Notes: generated by a model not told the origin, from the letters alone. Counted from the first letter of the stretch, positions 27,852 to 37,675 are shown. The stretch: 64,000 nt of DNA from Candidatus Gastranaerophilales bacterium (GCA_944324395.1 CALUWC010000011.1:16581-80580), one strand, 5' to 3'. A program made the numbers and translations.

Positions 27852-27871
27852 AATAATAAACTAGAAGTCAG

Positions 27872-30800
27872 ATGAACAATAAAATGAAGAGATTTTGGGT
27901 GATAGCTGCATGTATTGCCGTAGTTGGCAGTACAAGTGACTGTTCATTCTCGGAAACAATAAATACAACCCGCGGTACTGCTGATGGTACTACGGGAATT
28001 TTGACGATTTATGACGGTTCATCAGGCTCCAGCGAATACACCTGGGATAGCAGTTCCGAATCCGTTACTTTGGAAATGGCAGGCGGTTCTTTAAGTATTT
28101 CAGGTTACACTACAGATAGTATAAATGGTGCAATCTCAGCATTAGCCGGTAATATAAACCTTACAGGCGGAGCATTCACTATTGGTCCAACAAGCCAGAT
28201 TGCTCAATCTGTCAATTTAAATCTTGCAAATGATACAACCTTTGCTGTTACAGGCGGTTCTGCAGTTTTAGACAGTGCTACCGATACAATAAACGGTCAT
28301 ATATCTGTTTCCGGCGGAACTCTGACACTTGACAGTGCAAATAAACTTGCCGCATCTACATTTACTCAAACTAATGGTACTACAACCGTTTCCGGAACAG
28401 GCTTTAGTTTAAATAATTCATCTGATTCCATTTCAAGCGGCAATTTAAATATCGGCAACGGTACTACTTCCGGACAATTAGACGTTTCTGCAGGAAGAAT
28501 AGAACAAGGTGCAAATACAAATATTGCACAAAACGGAACACTTAATATTTCAGGCGGGAACGTAGCTTTAGATAACACTGATACCTGGAGCGGAACAACA
28601 AATGTTTCAGGTGGAAGTTTAGCACTAGTTGGAATAAATAAAAATTCATCAGGAAAATTTACCCAGACTTCTGGTTCAACAACAATTACCGGCGATTTTA
28701 ACATGAATAACTCATCTGATACAATTTCCGGCGGCGATTTAAATATCGGGGACGGAAATTCCGCAGGTAATCTCAATGTGTCCGATGGTATTATTTATGA
28801 AGGTGCCAATGTTGATTTGACCGATTCAAGCAGCATAAATATCAGAGGCGGGAATGTAACCTTAGACAGTGCCACTGATAACTGGGACGGCACTGTTACT
28901 ATGTCAAAAGGAACATTAAACCTTAATAACATGTCAAAGAATCCAAACGGTACATACTCTCAAACAGGCGGTACCGTAAATATTTCCGGCTCAGGATTTG
29001 ATATGAATAATACTGCTGATACTATAACATCAGGTACTGTTAATGTCGGTTCGGCTTCCAATTCAGGAAAACTAACTGTCAGCAGAGGAACAATTGATGA
29101 AAATGCCGTTATAAATGTTTCTTCTAATGGCGAAGTAAATGTTACAAAAGGCAACGTAACATTTGACAGTGAAGACACCTGGGAAGGAAAAGTCGGACTT
29201 AACGGCAGCGGCACAATAAATATTAATAATGCGACAAAGACCGGAACATTAACTCAAACAGACGGAACAATAAATGTAACAGGAAACAAATTTGACCTTA
29301 ACAATGAAAATGATTATATTGACGGCGGTATCTTAAATGTAGGCAACGGTACAACCTCTACAAAACTTAATGTATCTAAAGGGACTATTACATCAGAATC
29401 AACCGTTACATTAAATAATAAAGGAACAATTGATATCTCAGGCGGAAATGTAACAATGGATTCAGATGACACCTGGGGTGGAACTATCCACATGTCAGAC
29501 GGAAATCTTGCTGTTAATGGAATAAATAAAACAGGTACATTAAAGCAGGAAGGCGGTATTACAACAGTCACAGGCAGCGGATTTGATTTAAACAATGCCA
29601 ACGATCGTATTACAGGCGGTAAAGTAAATGTTGGAGATGGAATATCTTCTTCTACAATGGACGTTTCACAAGGTGCCATATCAAAAGATGTTACTGTTGA
29701 TATTACAAAGAATGCAACTTTGAACGTAAACGGAGGTAATGTTGAACTCGGTACATCTACAAATTGGACAGGGAATGTCAATGTAACTGACGGAAAACTT
29801 ACCCTTGATAATGTTCATAAAAATTTTGACGGAGTATTTAATCAATCTGACGGAACCACAATAGTTGTCGGTTCAGGATTTGATATGGATAATTCTGCCG
29901 ATATTATTTCAGGCGGTACTCTTCATATAGGTGACAAAACAAGTGAATCCGATATGAGTGTAACTCAAGGTAATATTGAGTCCAATGCAACCGTAAATAT
30001 AAATCGTAACGGGACTCTTAATATAACAGGCGGTACTGTCAATCTTGATGAAAATGATTCCTGGCAGGGTGATGTTAGTGTAACAGAAGGAAATCTTAAT
30101 CTTTCAAATACGAATAAACATTCTTCAGGCAAGTTTAATCAAACAGGCGGAAAAACTTCAATCGACGGGAATTTTGAATTAAATAACAAAGATGACAGCA
30201 TTTCAGGTGGAAATCTTGTAATAGGAGAAAACGGAGAATCAACCGTAACCGTATCAAAAGGATCTATACATAGTGGTGCAAACGTTACACTCAATGCTAA
30301 TTCCAGTATCAATGTTACCGGCGGAAATATGTCAATGGATAATATTGATAAATGGGATGGAAGTATAAATGTTACTGAAGGAACATTAAATGTTTCAAAT
30401 GTAAATAATAAAACAGGTATTTTAACCCAAACCGGCGGGAATACTCTTGTTACAGGCGAAGGCTTTGATTTGAATAACGCATCCGACAACATTTCAGGCG
30501 GGAACCTGCAAATAGGCGACGGAACAATAAAATCAGATATCAGTATTTCTCAGGGTACAATTGGTGCCAATACAAATATTACAATAAACGAAAATGCCGG
30601 AATGCACGTGACAGGCGGAAATGTTAATCTTGACAATACACAAAAACATGAAGGCGGGGTATTTTCACAAAACGCAGGTACAACAACAATTACAGGAAAT
30701 ACTTTTGATTTAAATAATAGTGCAGATACAATTTCAGGCGGGAATTTAAATATCGGAAACGGAACAAAACCAACTTCAGTAACGGTTTCTAAAGGTACAA

Positions 30801-33800
30801 TAAATTCTGAAGCTATTACGACAATACATTCAAATGCTTCATTAAATGTTGCCGGGGGAAATGTTAATCTTGACAGCGGGGACAGCTGGAATGGGACAGT
30901 TAATGTAGGCTCTGGAAACCTTGCACTAATAGGGATAGAAAAAAATACTTCAGGTAAATTTATTCAAACCGGAGGAAATACTACTGTTACAGGCGATACT
31001 TTTGACTTGAATAATTCTGAAGATTTAATTTCAGACGGAACATTTAATATAGGAACAGCATCTGAAAATTCTGCAGTAACTGTTTCAAGCGGTACCATAG
31101 GGCAACAGGCATCAACTAATATAGCAGCCGGCAGCAATCTGAACATAACCGGCGGACATGTTACACTTGACGGTACTACAGATAAATTTGAAGGTAATGT
31201 AAATGTAACAGGCGGGAATTTACACCTTAACGGAATGAACAAAAATCAATCAGGTATTTTGACTCAAACCGGCGGTACAACTACTGTTACCGGAACAGGT
31301 TCAACATTGAATAACAGCAGCGATTCTATCTCCGGAGGTAATCTCAATATTGGAAGCGAAGATACAAACGGAGAACTTGATATTGAGCAGGGTAATATTG
31401 CTTCAAATGCAGCAGTTAATATTCATCAAAATGGTACGTTGAATATCAAAGGAGGAACCGCTGAACTTGATGGAGTAAACGACAAATGGAACGGAAAAGT
31501 TAACGTTTCCAAAGGAACCCTGAATCTTTCAGGAAATCTCAACAAAGCTACAACATCAACTGCAACATTTAATCAAACCGGCGGCACAACAAATATAAAT
31601 GATGCAAAACTTTCATTAAATACCGCAGACAGTAAAATTACAGGCGGTACGGTTAATATTGCAAATACCGGTGAACTTGAAATAAACAATTCTTCTGATA
31701 ATGCCTCCGAAGTAAATTCAACCGGCGGAAAATTCTCAATCCGCAGGGGCAGTAAACATTCTGTTACCGGCGGTACTGTAGATGCTGCTTCAACTGTGAC
31801 GGTTGATAAAGGCGGAACTCTTGAAGTAAACGGAAGTAATGCAAATGTTACTTTAGACGGCGATAATGACAAATTTGACGGACACGCAAAAGTAACAAAC
31901 GGAATTTTAAATCTTACAAACAGAATACACAAAACAACAACCGAAGATGGTTCTTTCAGCCAGAGCGGAGGAACTACCAATATTTCAGGTAATTCATCTT
32001 TGTCTGTTCAAGATTCTCAAAGTTCAATTACTGGCGGAGAAATAAATGTCAGCGACCAGTCAAATCTTGAAATCAATAACGGCAAAAGCCATTCTTCAAG
32101 GTTGAATATTTCAGGCAGTACCTTTGGACTAAAAGGTAAAAGTATATTTACAACAAAAGGCGGAACTATTGATGCAGATTCAACGGTTACTGTAGAAGCA
32201 GGTTCAAAACTCGGCATTAGCGGAGAAGATGCAAATGTTTCTTTAAACCGCAACGACAAATGGGATGGAAGTATCGGACTTGATAAAGGTAATTTATATA
32301 TTTCAGAAGATTTGACAAAAGTTACTGATTCAAACGGTCACTATATCCAAACTGGCGGGAATTTATCAATGACAGGAGCATCATTAGCGTTAGCTGATGA
32401 AAAAAGTAAAATTTCAGGCGGCAATGTCAACTTAACAAACAATTCTGCACTTACTGTTACAAAAGACGGAGGAGCATCAATTACAGGCGGGAATATCGCA
32501 ATTGATGACAGTTCTGTATTAAATTATCTTGCACAAAAAGGTTTAATAAAATATTCTGATGGAAACCAGATAAATATTGATACATCAGGTTTAATCAATA
32601 TGGCAAATAATGTCCGAACAAATAATTCAATAAACAGTCTGACAATTAACAACGGAGCTTTAGGCGACGGACAAGCTGATTTTGCAATAGATTTGTATGC
32701 AAGAAGTAATGGAAATGCAAATTCTGACACAATTTCCGCAGATTCAATCAAAGTTGCAACCGCAGGTGAAACAGGAACTATCCGTATTTCTGATTGGAAT
32801 ATTGCGGGAGATGTTTTCGGATATGAAGCACCAATCGAAAAACATATTCGCTTAGGTAAAATATTTAAATCTGATAATATAGACAGCGAAGTTACATTTA
32901 CTGCAACAGACAAGGAAATATTTACTCCTATAGGTTATTACAGATTAAATGCATCAGGAGCAAATGACGGAAGTTATTCTCTTGATTTGACCAGATTTAA
33001 TCCGCAGGTATTCAGAGGACAGGTAGCAACAGCTGCATCTTATATGAACCAGCTTGTAATAAATGATACCTTGTTTAATCGTGCACAAATAAGAAGATAT
33101 GGAGCAAGCTACGACCAATTATTCAAAAATAAAACAGCAATCTTAGATGGTACAGCAAGTTATGAAAGAACCTTGAAAGACGGCGGGTTGTGGACAGAAG
33201 TATTCGGTAACTTTGAAACCTTAAAGATGAATAACGGACTTGATAAAGTTCGGAATAATTCTTGGGGCTTCATTGTCGGTGCAGACTTCGGAATGAAAGA
33301 ATTAAGAAACGGCTGGACATATATTCCTACAGCTTACATTGCATATAACGGCGGACATCAGACATTTAACGGAGTTGGAATCTGGGAAAACGGCGGTCAG
33401 TTAGGCTTTATGAGCAGCTGGATGAAAAAACAGTTTATGGAAACTGCAATGATTTATGCCGGAGTTTACGGAACTGAAATGAATATCGCAGGAACATCTG
33501 AAGATGCATTTAATTACTTTGTCGGTGTTGCAAGTAAAACAGCTTACGACTGGAATTTAGGCAATCATTTTGTAATTCAGCCGTCATTAACATTAGCATA
33601 TAATATGTTCGGACAGCAAAATTGGCATACTGATTACGGACAAATGGGTATGAGTTCAGGCTTCTTGAACGGATTTAATGTAGCACCGGGAGTTAATTTC
33701 ATATACCAGAGAGAAACCTGGAAAGCTTACGCAACAATAGCTTATGCGTGGAATTTCTTTGCAGGAATAGACGGTCAGGCAGGATATGTTGATTTACCGA

Positions 33801-33949
33801 GTATTAAAATGTCACATGGATACTTGCAATATGGATTTGGTATGAGCAAAACATTCTCCGACAGATTGATGATGTACGCACAGGCTACAGTAAGAAATGT
33901 TGGCAGAACAGGTATTATCTGTCAGGGCGGTTTAAACTGGAGATTGTAA
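27872..33949 (+). CDS. giant autotransporter adhesin-like protein
   Basis: 2025 residues. Signal peptide about 1-28 (MNNKMKRFWVIAACIAVVGS...). The passenger (about 30-1700) is built from beta-helix-type repeats of about 100 residues, each with an xQTGG step, a NNSSDSISGGNLNIG step and an LNISGGNVTLD step. The last 300 residues form the translocator: alternating aromatic strands (GGLWTEVFGNFETL, YIPTAYIAYNGG, YGFGMSKTF) ending GGLNWRL, as in autotransporter beta-barrels, though Leu instead of Phe is terminal. It should be a large surface-exposed adhesin. Start at 27872 or 27884. Antisense frames inside it are shadows of the repeats. Confidence 0.88.
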   Translation: MNNKMKRFWVIAACIAVVGSTSDCSFSETINTTRGTADGTTGILTIYDGSSGSSEYTWDSSSESVTLEMAGGSLSISGYTTDSINGAISALAGNINLTGGAFTIGPTSQIAQSVNLNLANDTTFAVTGGSAVLDSATDTINGHISVSGGTLTLDSANKLAASTFTQTNGTTTVSGTGFSLNNSSDSISSGNLNIGNGTTSGQLDVSAGRIEQGANTNIAQNGTLNISGGNVALDNTDTWSGTTNVSGGSLALVGINKNSSGKFTQTSGSTTITGDFNMNNSSDTISGGDLNIGDGNSAGNLNVSDGIIYEGANVDLTDSSSINIRGGNVTLDSATDNWDGTVTMSKGTLNLNNMSKNPNGTYSQTGGTVNISGSGFDMNNTADTITSGTVNVGSASNSGKLTVSRGTIDENAVINVSSNGEVNVTKGNVTFDSEDTWEGKVGLNGSGTININNATKTGTLTQTDGTINVTGNKFDLNNENDYIDGGILNVGNGTTSTKLNVSKGTITSESTVTLNNKGTIDISGGNVTMDSDDTWGGTIHMSDGNLAVNGINKTGTLKQEGGITTVTGSGFDLNNANDRITGGKVNVGDGISSSTMDVSQGAISKDVTVDITKNATLNVNGGNVELGTSTNWTGNVNVTDGKLTLDNVHKNFDGVFNQSDGTTIVVGSGFDMDNSADIISGGTLHIGDKTSESDMSVTQGNIESNATVNINRNGTLNITGGTVNLDENDSWQGDVSVTEGNLNLSNTNKHSSGKFNQTGGKTSIDGNFELNNKDDSISGGNLVIGENGESTVTVSKGSIHSGANVTLNANSSINVTGGNMSMDNIDKWDGSINVTEGTLNVSNVNNKTGILTQTGGNTLVTGEGFDLNNASDNISGGNLQIGDGTIKSDISISQGTIGANTNITINENAGMHVTGGNVNLDNTQKHEGGVFSQNAGTTTITGNTFDLNNSADTISGGNLNIGNGTKPTSVTVSKGTINSEAITTIHSNASLNVAGGNVNLDSGDSWNGTVNVGSGNLALIGIEKNTSGKFIQTGGNTTVTGDTFDLNNSEDLISDGTFNIGTASENSAVTVSSGTIGQQASTNIAAGSNLNITGGHVTLDGTTDKFEGNVNVTGGNLHLNGMNKNQSGILTQTGGTTTVTGTGSTLNNSSDSISGGNLNIGSEDTNGELDIEQGNIASNAAVNIHQNGTLNIKGGTAELDGVNDKWNGKVNVSKGTLNLSGNLNKATTSTATFNQTGGTTNINDAKLSLNTADSKITGGTVNIANTGELEINNSSDNASEVNSTGGKFSIRRGSKHSVTGGTVDAASTVTVDKGGTLEVNGSNANVTLDGDNDKFDGHAKVTNGILNLTNRIHKTTTEDGSFSQSGGTTNISGNSSLSVQDSQSSITGGEINVSDQSNLEINNGKSHSSRLNISGSTFGLKGKSIFTTKGGTIDADSTVTVEAGSKLGISGEDANVSLNRNDKWDGSIGLDKGNLYISEDLTKVTDSNGHYIQTGGNLSMTGASLALADEKSKISGGNVNLTNNSALTVTKDGGASITGGNIAIDDSSVLNYLAQKGLIKYSDGNQINIDTSGLINMANNVRTNNSINSLTINNGALGDGQADFAIDLYARSNGNANSDTISADSIKVATAGETGTIRISDWNIAGDVFGYEAPIEKHIRLGKIFKSDNIDSEVTFTATDKEIFTPIGYYRLNASGANDGSYSLDLTRFNPQVFRGQVATAASYMNQLVINDTLFNRAQIRRYGASYDQLFKNKTAILDGTASYERTLKDGGLWTEVFGNFETLKMNNGLDKVRNNSWGFIVGADFGMKELRNGWTYIPTAYIAYNGGHQTFNGVGIWENGGQLGFMSSWMKKQFMETAMIYAGVYGTEMNIAGTSEDAFNYFVGVASKTAYDWNLGNHFVIQPSLTLAYNMFGQQNWHTDYGQMGMSSGFLNGFNVAPGVNFIYQRETWKAYATIAYAWNFFAGIDGQAGYVDLPSIKMSHGYLQYGFGMSKTFSDRLMMYAQATVRNVGRTGIICQGGLNWRL
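28361..32345 (+). repeat. tandem repeats of about 100 codons in the autotransporter passenger
   Basis: The step xQxxG recurs about 14 times between residues about 164 and 1491, at spacing near 100 codons (about 300 nt). The repeats are diverged at DNA level but keep the SGGN and LNN anchor motifs. Such arrays expand and contract by recombination. Confidence 0.8.
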
Positions 33950-33969
33950 TATAAAATCTATAATTTTGC

Positions 33970-34716
33970 TTATGCAAATCTTTGAATAATTTTTAAATAT
34001 TCTTTTTGGGCTTCCAGTGTCATTTCAGAAATAAAGTTTATAAAAGGTGTAAAATTATTTTTATTAGATTCTTGTAAAGCTCTTATATAATCACTTCTTA
34101 CAACGGGCGGAATTGATACTATATTATAACCGCTTTGTAATAGAGCCAAATTCATCAACAATCTGGCAACCCTGCCGTTACCATCTATAAACGGATGAAT
34201 ATTTACAAAAATTATATGAATCATTGAAGCATATTTCACCGGATGAAATGTTTTTTTTAATTCAGGTAATTTATTGATAAATTCCTGCATTTTCTGATTT
34301 AGAATATCAGGTTCAGGGAATTCCACGTCAGAACCTGTAATTATAACCTGCGAGGTTCTATATTGACCGGCGTTCTCGGAATCTATATTTGAATAAAAAA
34401 GTTTGTGTAAATATTTTATATTATCCTGAGTAAAATAATCTTTTTTAGCAAGGTTTATTACTTCATCAAAAGCTTTTGCGTGTCCTATTGCTTCAAAGTG
34501 GTCTTTTATAGGTTTACCGCCAATAGTCAGACCGTCTTCTATCACAACTTTTGTTTCAGCTAAGTCAAGAGTATTACCTTCAAGAGCATTTGAGGAATAT
34601 GTTAAACCAATTTTGTAATATTCTTTTATCTGTGCTAAAGCATCAGATGATAATGGTCTAAAACTATCTATTTGTTTTTTTAATTTATCATTTTGTTCAA
34701 AACAGTTTCTATACAT
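33970..34716 (-). CDS. Fic-domain protein (class II AMPylator-like)
   Basis: 248 residues. The active site is intact: HPFIDGNGRVAR (His174, Asp178, Asn180, Arg182). Upstream, Ser42-Asn-Ala-Leu-Glu46-Gly47 fits the (S/T)xxxE(G/N) inhibitory helix, placed N-terminally as in class II Fic proteins, so it would be autoinhibited until Glu46 moves. Fic enzymes usually transfer AMP to a protein Tyr, Ser or Thr. No separate antitoxin gene is needed in this class. AGAGGA precedes the ATG; the divergent tRNA-Gly gene lies 86 nt away. Confidence 0.88.
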   Translation of the reverse strand: MYRNCFEQNDKLKKQIDSFRPLSSDALAQIKEYYKIGLTYSSNALEGNTLDLAETKVVIEDGLTIGGKPIKDHFEAIGHAKAFDEVINLAKKDYFTQDNIKYLHKLFYSNIDSENAGQYRTSQVIITGSDVEFPEPDILNQKMQEFINKLPELKKTFHPVKYASMIHIIFVNIHPFIDGNGRVARLLMNLALLQSGYNIVSIPPVVRSDYIRALQESNKNNFTPFINFISEMTLEAQKEYLKIIQRFA

Positions 34717-34802
34717 AAAAATCCTCTAATCAATTATAACATATAATAAAGCATGTTTAAACAAGCACTTTTGTGTTATAGTTTAGGCAGATACAAAATT
34801 AT

Positions 34803-34874
34803 GCGGGCATAGTTCAGTGGTAGAATGTCTCCTTCCCAAGGAGAAGATCGCGAGTTCGAGTCTCGTTGCCCGCT
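34803..34874 (+). tRNA. tRNA-Gly (anticodon CCC)
   Basis: A 72-nt cloverleaf: acceptor GCGGGCA / TGCCCGC with discriminator T, D-arm with AGTGGTAGA, anticodon stem TCTCC/GGAGA closing loop TTCCCAA (anticodon CCC, reading GGG), and T-arm GCGAG-TTCGAGT-CTCGT. No encoded CCA, so it is added enzymatically. Only tRNA gene in the window. Confidence 0.93.
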
Positions 34875-34879
34875 GTTTA

Positions 34880-35082
34880 TTTTGAAGAGTTAAGTTCTGT
34901 AATCTTGTAATATGGCAACAGAGAGGAGAACTCTATTTTGAGTTTGAGCGAGGAGTGAGCAGAGGGCGTAATACAGAAGCAATCAGCTTTCTCGTATGCA
35001 GTCCCGTTTATTGCAAACGACTCAAGACTGTCACATTGCCCGTCCGATGTTCATTTTTAAAGTTATGCTTTATAACTTTGCA
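34880..35082. other. unexplained, possibly structured non-coding stretch after tRNA-Gly
   Basis: About 200 nt with visibly more G and C than the flanks and no acceptable frame. It contains complementary segments: AGAGTT against AACTCT, TTGAGT (near 34937) against ACTCAA (near 35022), and a short AGAAGC/GCTTTCT hairpin. An 8-bp hairpin AAAGTTAT-GCTTT-ATAACTTT at 35059-35079 could end a transcript. It could be a small RNA co-transcribed with the tRNA; I could not match it to 6S, SRP or tmRNA. Confidence 0.35.
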
Positions 35083-35104
35083 ATAGGAATATATTCAATA
35101 ATTT

Positions 35105-35458
35105 TTAAGCTTGAATATCCAATTTTTTACCTTGATTACTATTTTTCAATGCTTGAGCTTGCATTTTAATTTGAGAAGCTTGATTAGCAACTTTGTAATC
35201 TTGAGCTGACGGATCCGATGGAGCTAAAGCTGCACTAATAACAGTATTAGCATGATCAATTGTTTTTTGCGGATTTTGTTTATCCAGAACAGGCATTTGT
35301 ATAGGAACATGACCGGATACAGGAATTCCTTCTGAATTATGTTCAATTGATATAGCACCGGCAAAAGCACCACCGGCATTCTTGTGAGCCAGTTCATGTG
35401 CATAAATATGATTATAATTTCTGTTAATCACTTCTTGTTTTGATAACGTATTCAGCAT
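35105..35458 (-). CDS. SprA-related putative metalloprotease
   Basis: 117 residues from the ATG at 35458; the GTG at 35470 lies too close to AGGAG. The HExxH motif is His21-Glu-Leu-Ala-His25 in YAHELAHKNAGGAFAGA, and the C-terminal SAALAPSDPSAQDYKVANQA matches the SprA-related family of putative metalloproteases, whose relatives carry HExAH and the same alanine-rich tail. No signal peptide is seen. It lies 81 nt downstream of the kinase-like gene and may be transcribed with it. Confidence 0.65.
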   Translation of the reverse strand: MLNTLSKQEVINRNYNHIYAHELAHKNAGGAFAGAISIEHNSEGIPVSGHVPIQMPVLDKQNPQKTIDHANTVISAALAPSDPSAQDYKVANQASQIKMQAQALKNSNQGKKLDIQA

Positions 35459-35539
35459 TCCCCTACACACTCCTATTTTTCTGCTATTATTGTAGCAATA
35501 ACGAAAGAATTTGTCAAGCTTGGATTTAGAAATTTGGTT

Positions 35540-36319
35540 TTATTTTTTGAGAAGTCTTTTAAATATGGCTTTTAGGTTATATTTTTTGCTGCTGTTATAT
35601 ACTTCATCGGTTTCAATGGCACAGCCCGGGTCTATCAAATATATTTTGCCGTCTTTTGCTCTTCCAAATTGTTCTGTTTTTATATCAACTCCAAAAGTTT
35701 CATCATAATGTACCAGATAATCTTTCATTCTGTACCCGAGAGATTTTATATCATTTATAAAAACTCTTAATTCCTGCTGGGTTATATTATCTTGTGAAAC
35801 CTTTTCTTCAATATAGTAATAATACGAAGGATATTTTGAAAATCTGCCGGATTTTTTAATCGGCAAATCAAATGCTGCGGGGTTCCTGCCGTTAGGAAAA
35901 TGATTAGTTTCGGTTATTTTTAATATCTCTCCGTCTGTTGTTTCAAATGCGAATGCAAAAGCTCCAAAACCAAGTAATGATACAACTTTTGTGTCACCTA
36001 TAGCTTTAGACGCAAGAACCCTGCCCAATTCTTCTAATTGCTGCATAGTATGAGTTTTTCTTATCATATTATAAATAATATTTTCATCATTTATGGCAGA
36101 CATTTCTAAGAATGCTTTCGAAACCTCCATTGGTTTGTTAAATTTTATAGATTCTAATATTCCTGATCCAGGTTTATATTGAAAATCGAAATTACTGCTG
36201 CCAAATGAACATTCATCTTTAGGAGCAAATCCGGTATAATTATCACATCTGATGGGATTTCTTGTATGAATTTTTTGAAAAATAGGATATTCAGTTTTTG
36301 GAGTAATCTGTAAATTCAT
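35540..36319 (-). CDS. protein-kinase-like protein
   Basis: 259 residues. LLGFGAFAFAFETTDGEILKIT resembles a glycine-rich nucleotide loop and ATP-binding Lys. Later, VHYDETFG gives an HxD-like catalytic loop and KIYLIDPG a DFG-like metal loop (DPG). This is the minimal layout of small bacterial kinase/aminoglycoside-phosphotransferase-like proteins. The first 50 residues are polar with several Phe and Gly (TGFAPKDECSFGSSNF), a weak match to the tag on other proteins here. The substrate is unknown; it could phosphorylate a protein or small molecule, or be a pseudokinase because the HRD Arg is missing. Confidence 0.45.
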   Translation of the reverse strand: MNLQITPKTEYPIFQKIHTRNPIRCDNYTGFAPKDECSFGSSNFDFQYKPGSGILESIKFNKPMEVSKAFLEMSAINDENIIYNMIRKTHTMQQLEELGRVLASKAIGDTKVVSLLGFGAFAFAFETTDGEILKITETNHFPNGRNPAAFDLPIKKSGRFSKYPSYYYYIEEKVSQDNITQQELRVFINDIKSLGYRMKDYLVHYDETFGVDIKTEQFGRAKDGKIYLIDPGCAIETDEVYNSSKKYNLKAIFKRLLKK

Positions 36320-36417
36320 AGGCTCATTAAAACCCGTAAATATAAAATTTTGCCTATTGCCAAAATATTTGATTATAAAAATTCTATAAATTATTACAAA
36401 ATATTCAAATACGTGAA

Positions 36418-36445
36418 TTGTAGATTTTTTAGTATATAATATAAA
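36418..36445 (+). promoter_or_regulatory. ftsZ promoter
   Basis: TTGTAG (36418-36423), 16 nt, and TATAAA (36440-36445); an overlapping TATAAT (36435-36440) is an alternative -10. A strong AGGAGG follows at 36455-36460, 4 nt before the ATG. Confidence 0.45.
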
Positions 36446-36464
36446 GTAATAAATAGGAGGTATA

Positions 36465-37613
36465 ATGGAAAATAATGTATCAAGTTACTCCGGTAACGAA
36501 AGATCTCATATAAATCCGACCCGCATTAAAGTAGTTGGTGTAGGCGGAGGCGGCGGAAATGCTGTTAATAGAATGGTTAACGCAAAGCTTGCAGGTGTGG
36601 AATTCTGGTTGATGAATACCGATTTGCAGGTTTTAACATTCAGCAAAGTTGAACATAAACTTCAGCTTGGAGCAGCAACAACAAAAGGTCTCGGTGCAGG
36701 CGGAGATCCTATAACTGGTGAAAAAGCCGCAATGGAAGCCAAAGATGAAATAACAAAAGCCCTGGAAGGTACCGATATGGTATTTATCACAGCCGGTATG
36801 GGCGGAGGAACAGGAACCGGAGCAGCTCCTGTAGTTGCACAGATTGCAAAAGACCTTGGAATTTTAACTATAGCTTTTGTTACAAAGCCTTTTGCCTGGG
36901 AAGGTAAAAAAAGAATGGCTCAGGCTGAAAATGGTATTGATAAATTGAGAAAATATGTTGATGCAATACTTGTTGTACCTAATGATAAACTTCTTCAGGT
37001 TGTTGAACGTCAGATGGGCTTAAGAGAAGCTTTTTGTGTTACCGATGAAGTATTATATAGAGGTATTCAAGGTATATCAGATATCATTACAATACCAGGT
37101 ATGATAAATATCGACTTTGCCGATGTAAGAAAAGTTGTTAAAGATTCAGGAACAGCACTGATGGGTATCGGAAGAGCTCAGGGTGAAGGCAGAGCAGTGA
37201 AAGCTGCGGAAATGGCAATAAATTCTCAATTACTTGAATCTTCAATTGACGGTGCTTCAGGTATCATCGTAAATATCACAGGAAGTTCAAATATGACATT
37301 ATATGAAATCAACGACGCAACTGCCGTTATAAATAATGTTGTAAGAGATGATGCAGATGTTATTATTGGTACAGCTATCAATGAAGCATTCCAAAATGAA
37401 ATTCAAATTACGGTTATTGCGACAGGATTTTCTGAAAAACCTCAAACTCCTGCAATACCCAGAATGTCTGCGGCTGAATATTTTCAAGGGAAACCTTCAA
37501 CCGCATCAGCTTCTTCTTCAGAAAGTACAACATCAACTTCTTCTTCAGGATTGGAATTTCCTAAAATGCCTGACTTGAACTTAGATGTTCCTGATTTTCT
37601 GAAAAAAGAATAA
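36465..37613 (+). CDS. ftsZ: cell division protein FtsZ
   Basis: 382 residues. GTP-binding GVGGGGGNAVNRM and the tubulin signature GGGTGTGAAP, the T7-like loop NIDFADVRKVVKDSG, a short Ser/Thr-rich linker (about 345-365), and the C-terminal peptide LDVPDFLKKE, which binds FtsA or other partners. It forms the division ring. No ftsA, ftsQ or mur genes are adjacent, so it is outside a dcw cluster. Ends at a strong bidirectional terminator. Confidence 0.97.
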   Translation: MENNVSSYSGNERSHINPTRIKVVGVGGGGGNAVNRMVNAKLAGVEFWLMNTDLQVLTFSKVEHKLQLGAATTKGLGAGGDPITGEKAAMEAKDEITKALEGTDMVFITAGMGGGTGTGAAPVVAQIAKDLGILTIAFVTKPFAWEGKKRMAQAENGIDKLRKYVDAILVVPNDKLLQVVERQMGLREAFCVTDEVLYRGIQGISDIITIPGMINIDFADVRKVVKDSGTALMGIGRAQGEGRAVKAAEMAINSQLLESSIDGASGIIVNITGSSNMTLYEINDATAVINNVVRDDADVIIGTAINEAFQNEIQITVIATGFSEKPQTPAIPRMSAAEYFQGKPSTASASSSESTTSTSSSGLEFPKMPDLNLDVPDFLKKE

Positions 37614-37642
37614 TTCTGAAATTTAACGAATAAATAATATGA

Positions 37643-37675
37643 AAAAAGAGTAAGTTTTAAAAACTTACTCTTTTT
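37643..37675. terminator. bidirectional terminator between ftsZ and the giant protease gene
   Basis: Arms of 15 bp (AAAAAGAGTAAGTTT and its complement) around a three-base loop, with T-runs on both strands. It ends ftsZ, and on the minus strand it ends the gene at 37711-43599. Confidence 0.8.

Noticed and set aside
28361..32345. CRISPR-like array in the repeat region
   Set aside because: Repeats are about 300 nt, diverged and coding, with no short direct repeats.
28366..32913. Long antisense frames inside the autotransporter
   Set aside because: They mirror the low-complexity repeats and have no start signals; the sense protein explains the region.
34880..35082. 6S, SRP or tmRNA assignment for the stretch after tRNA-Gly
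   Set aside because: None of the conserved elements I know were found, so it stays unassigned.
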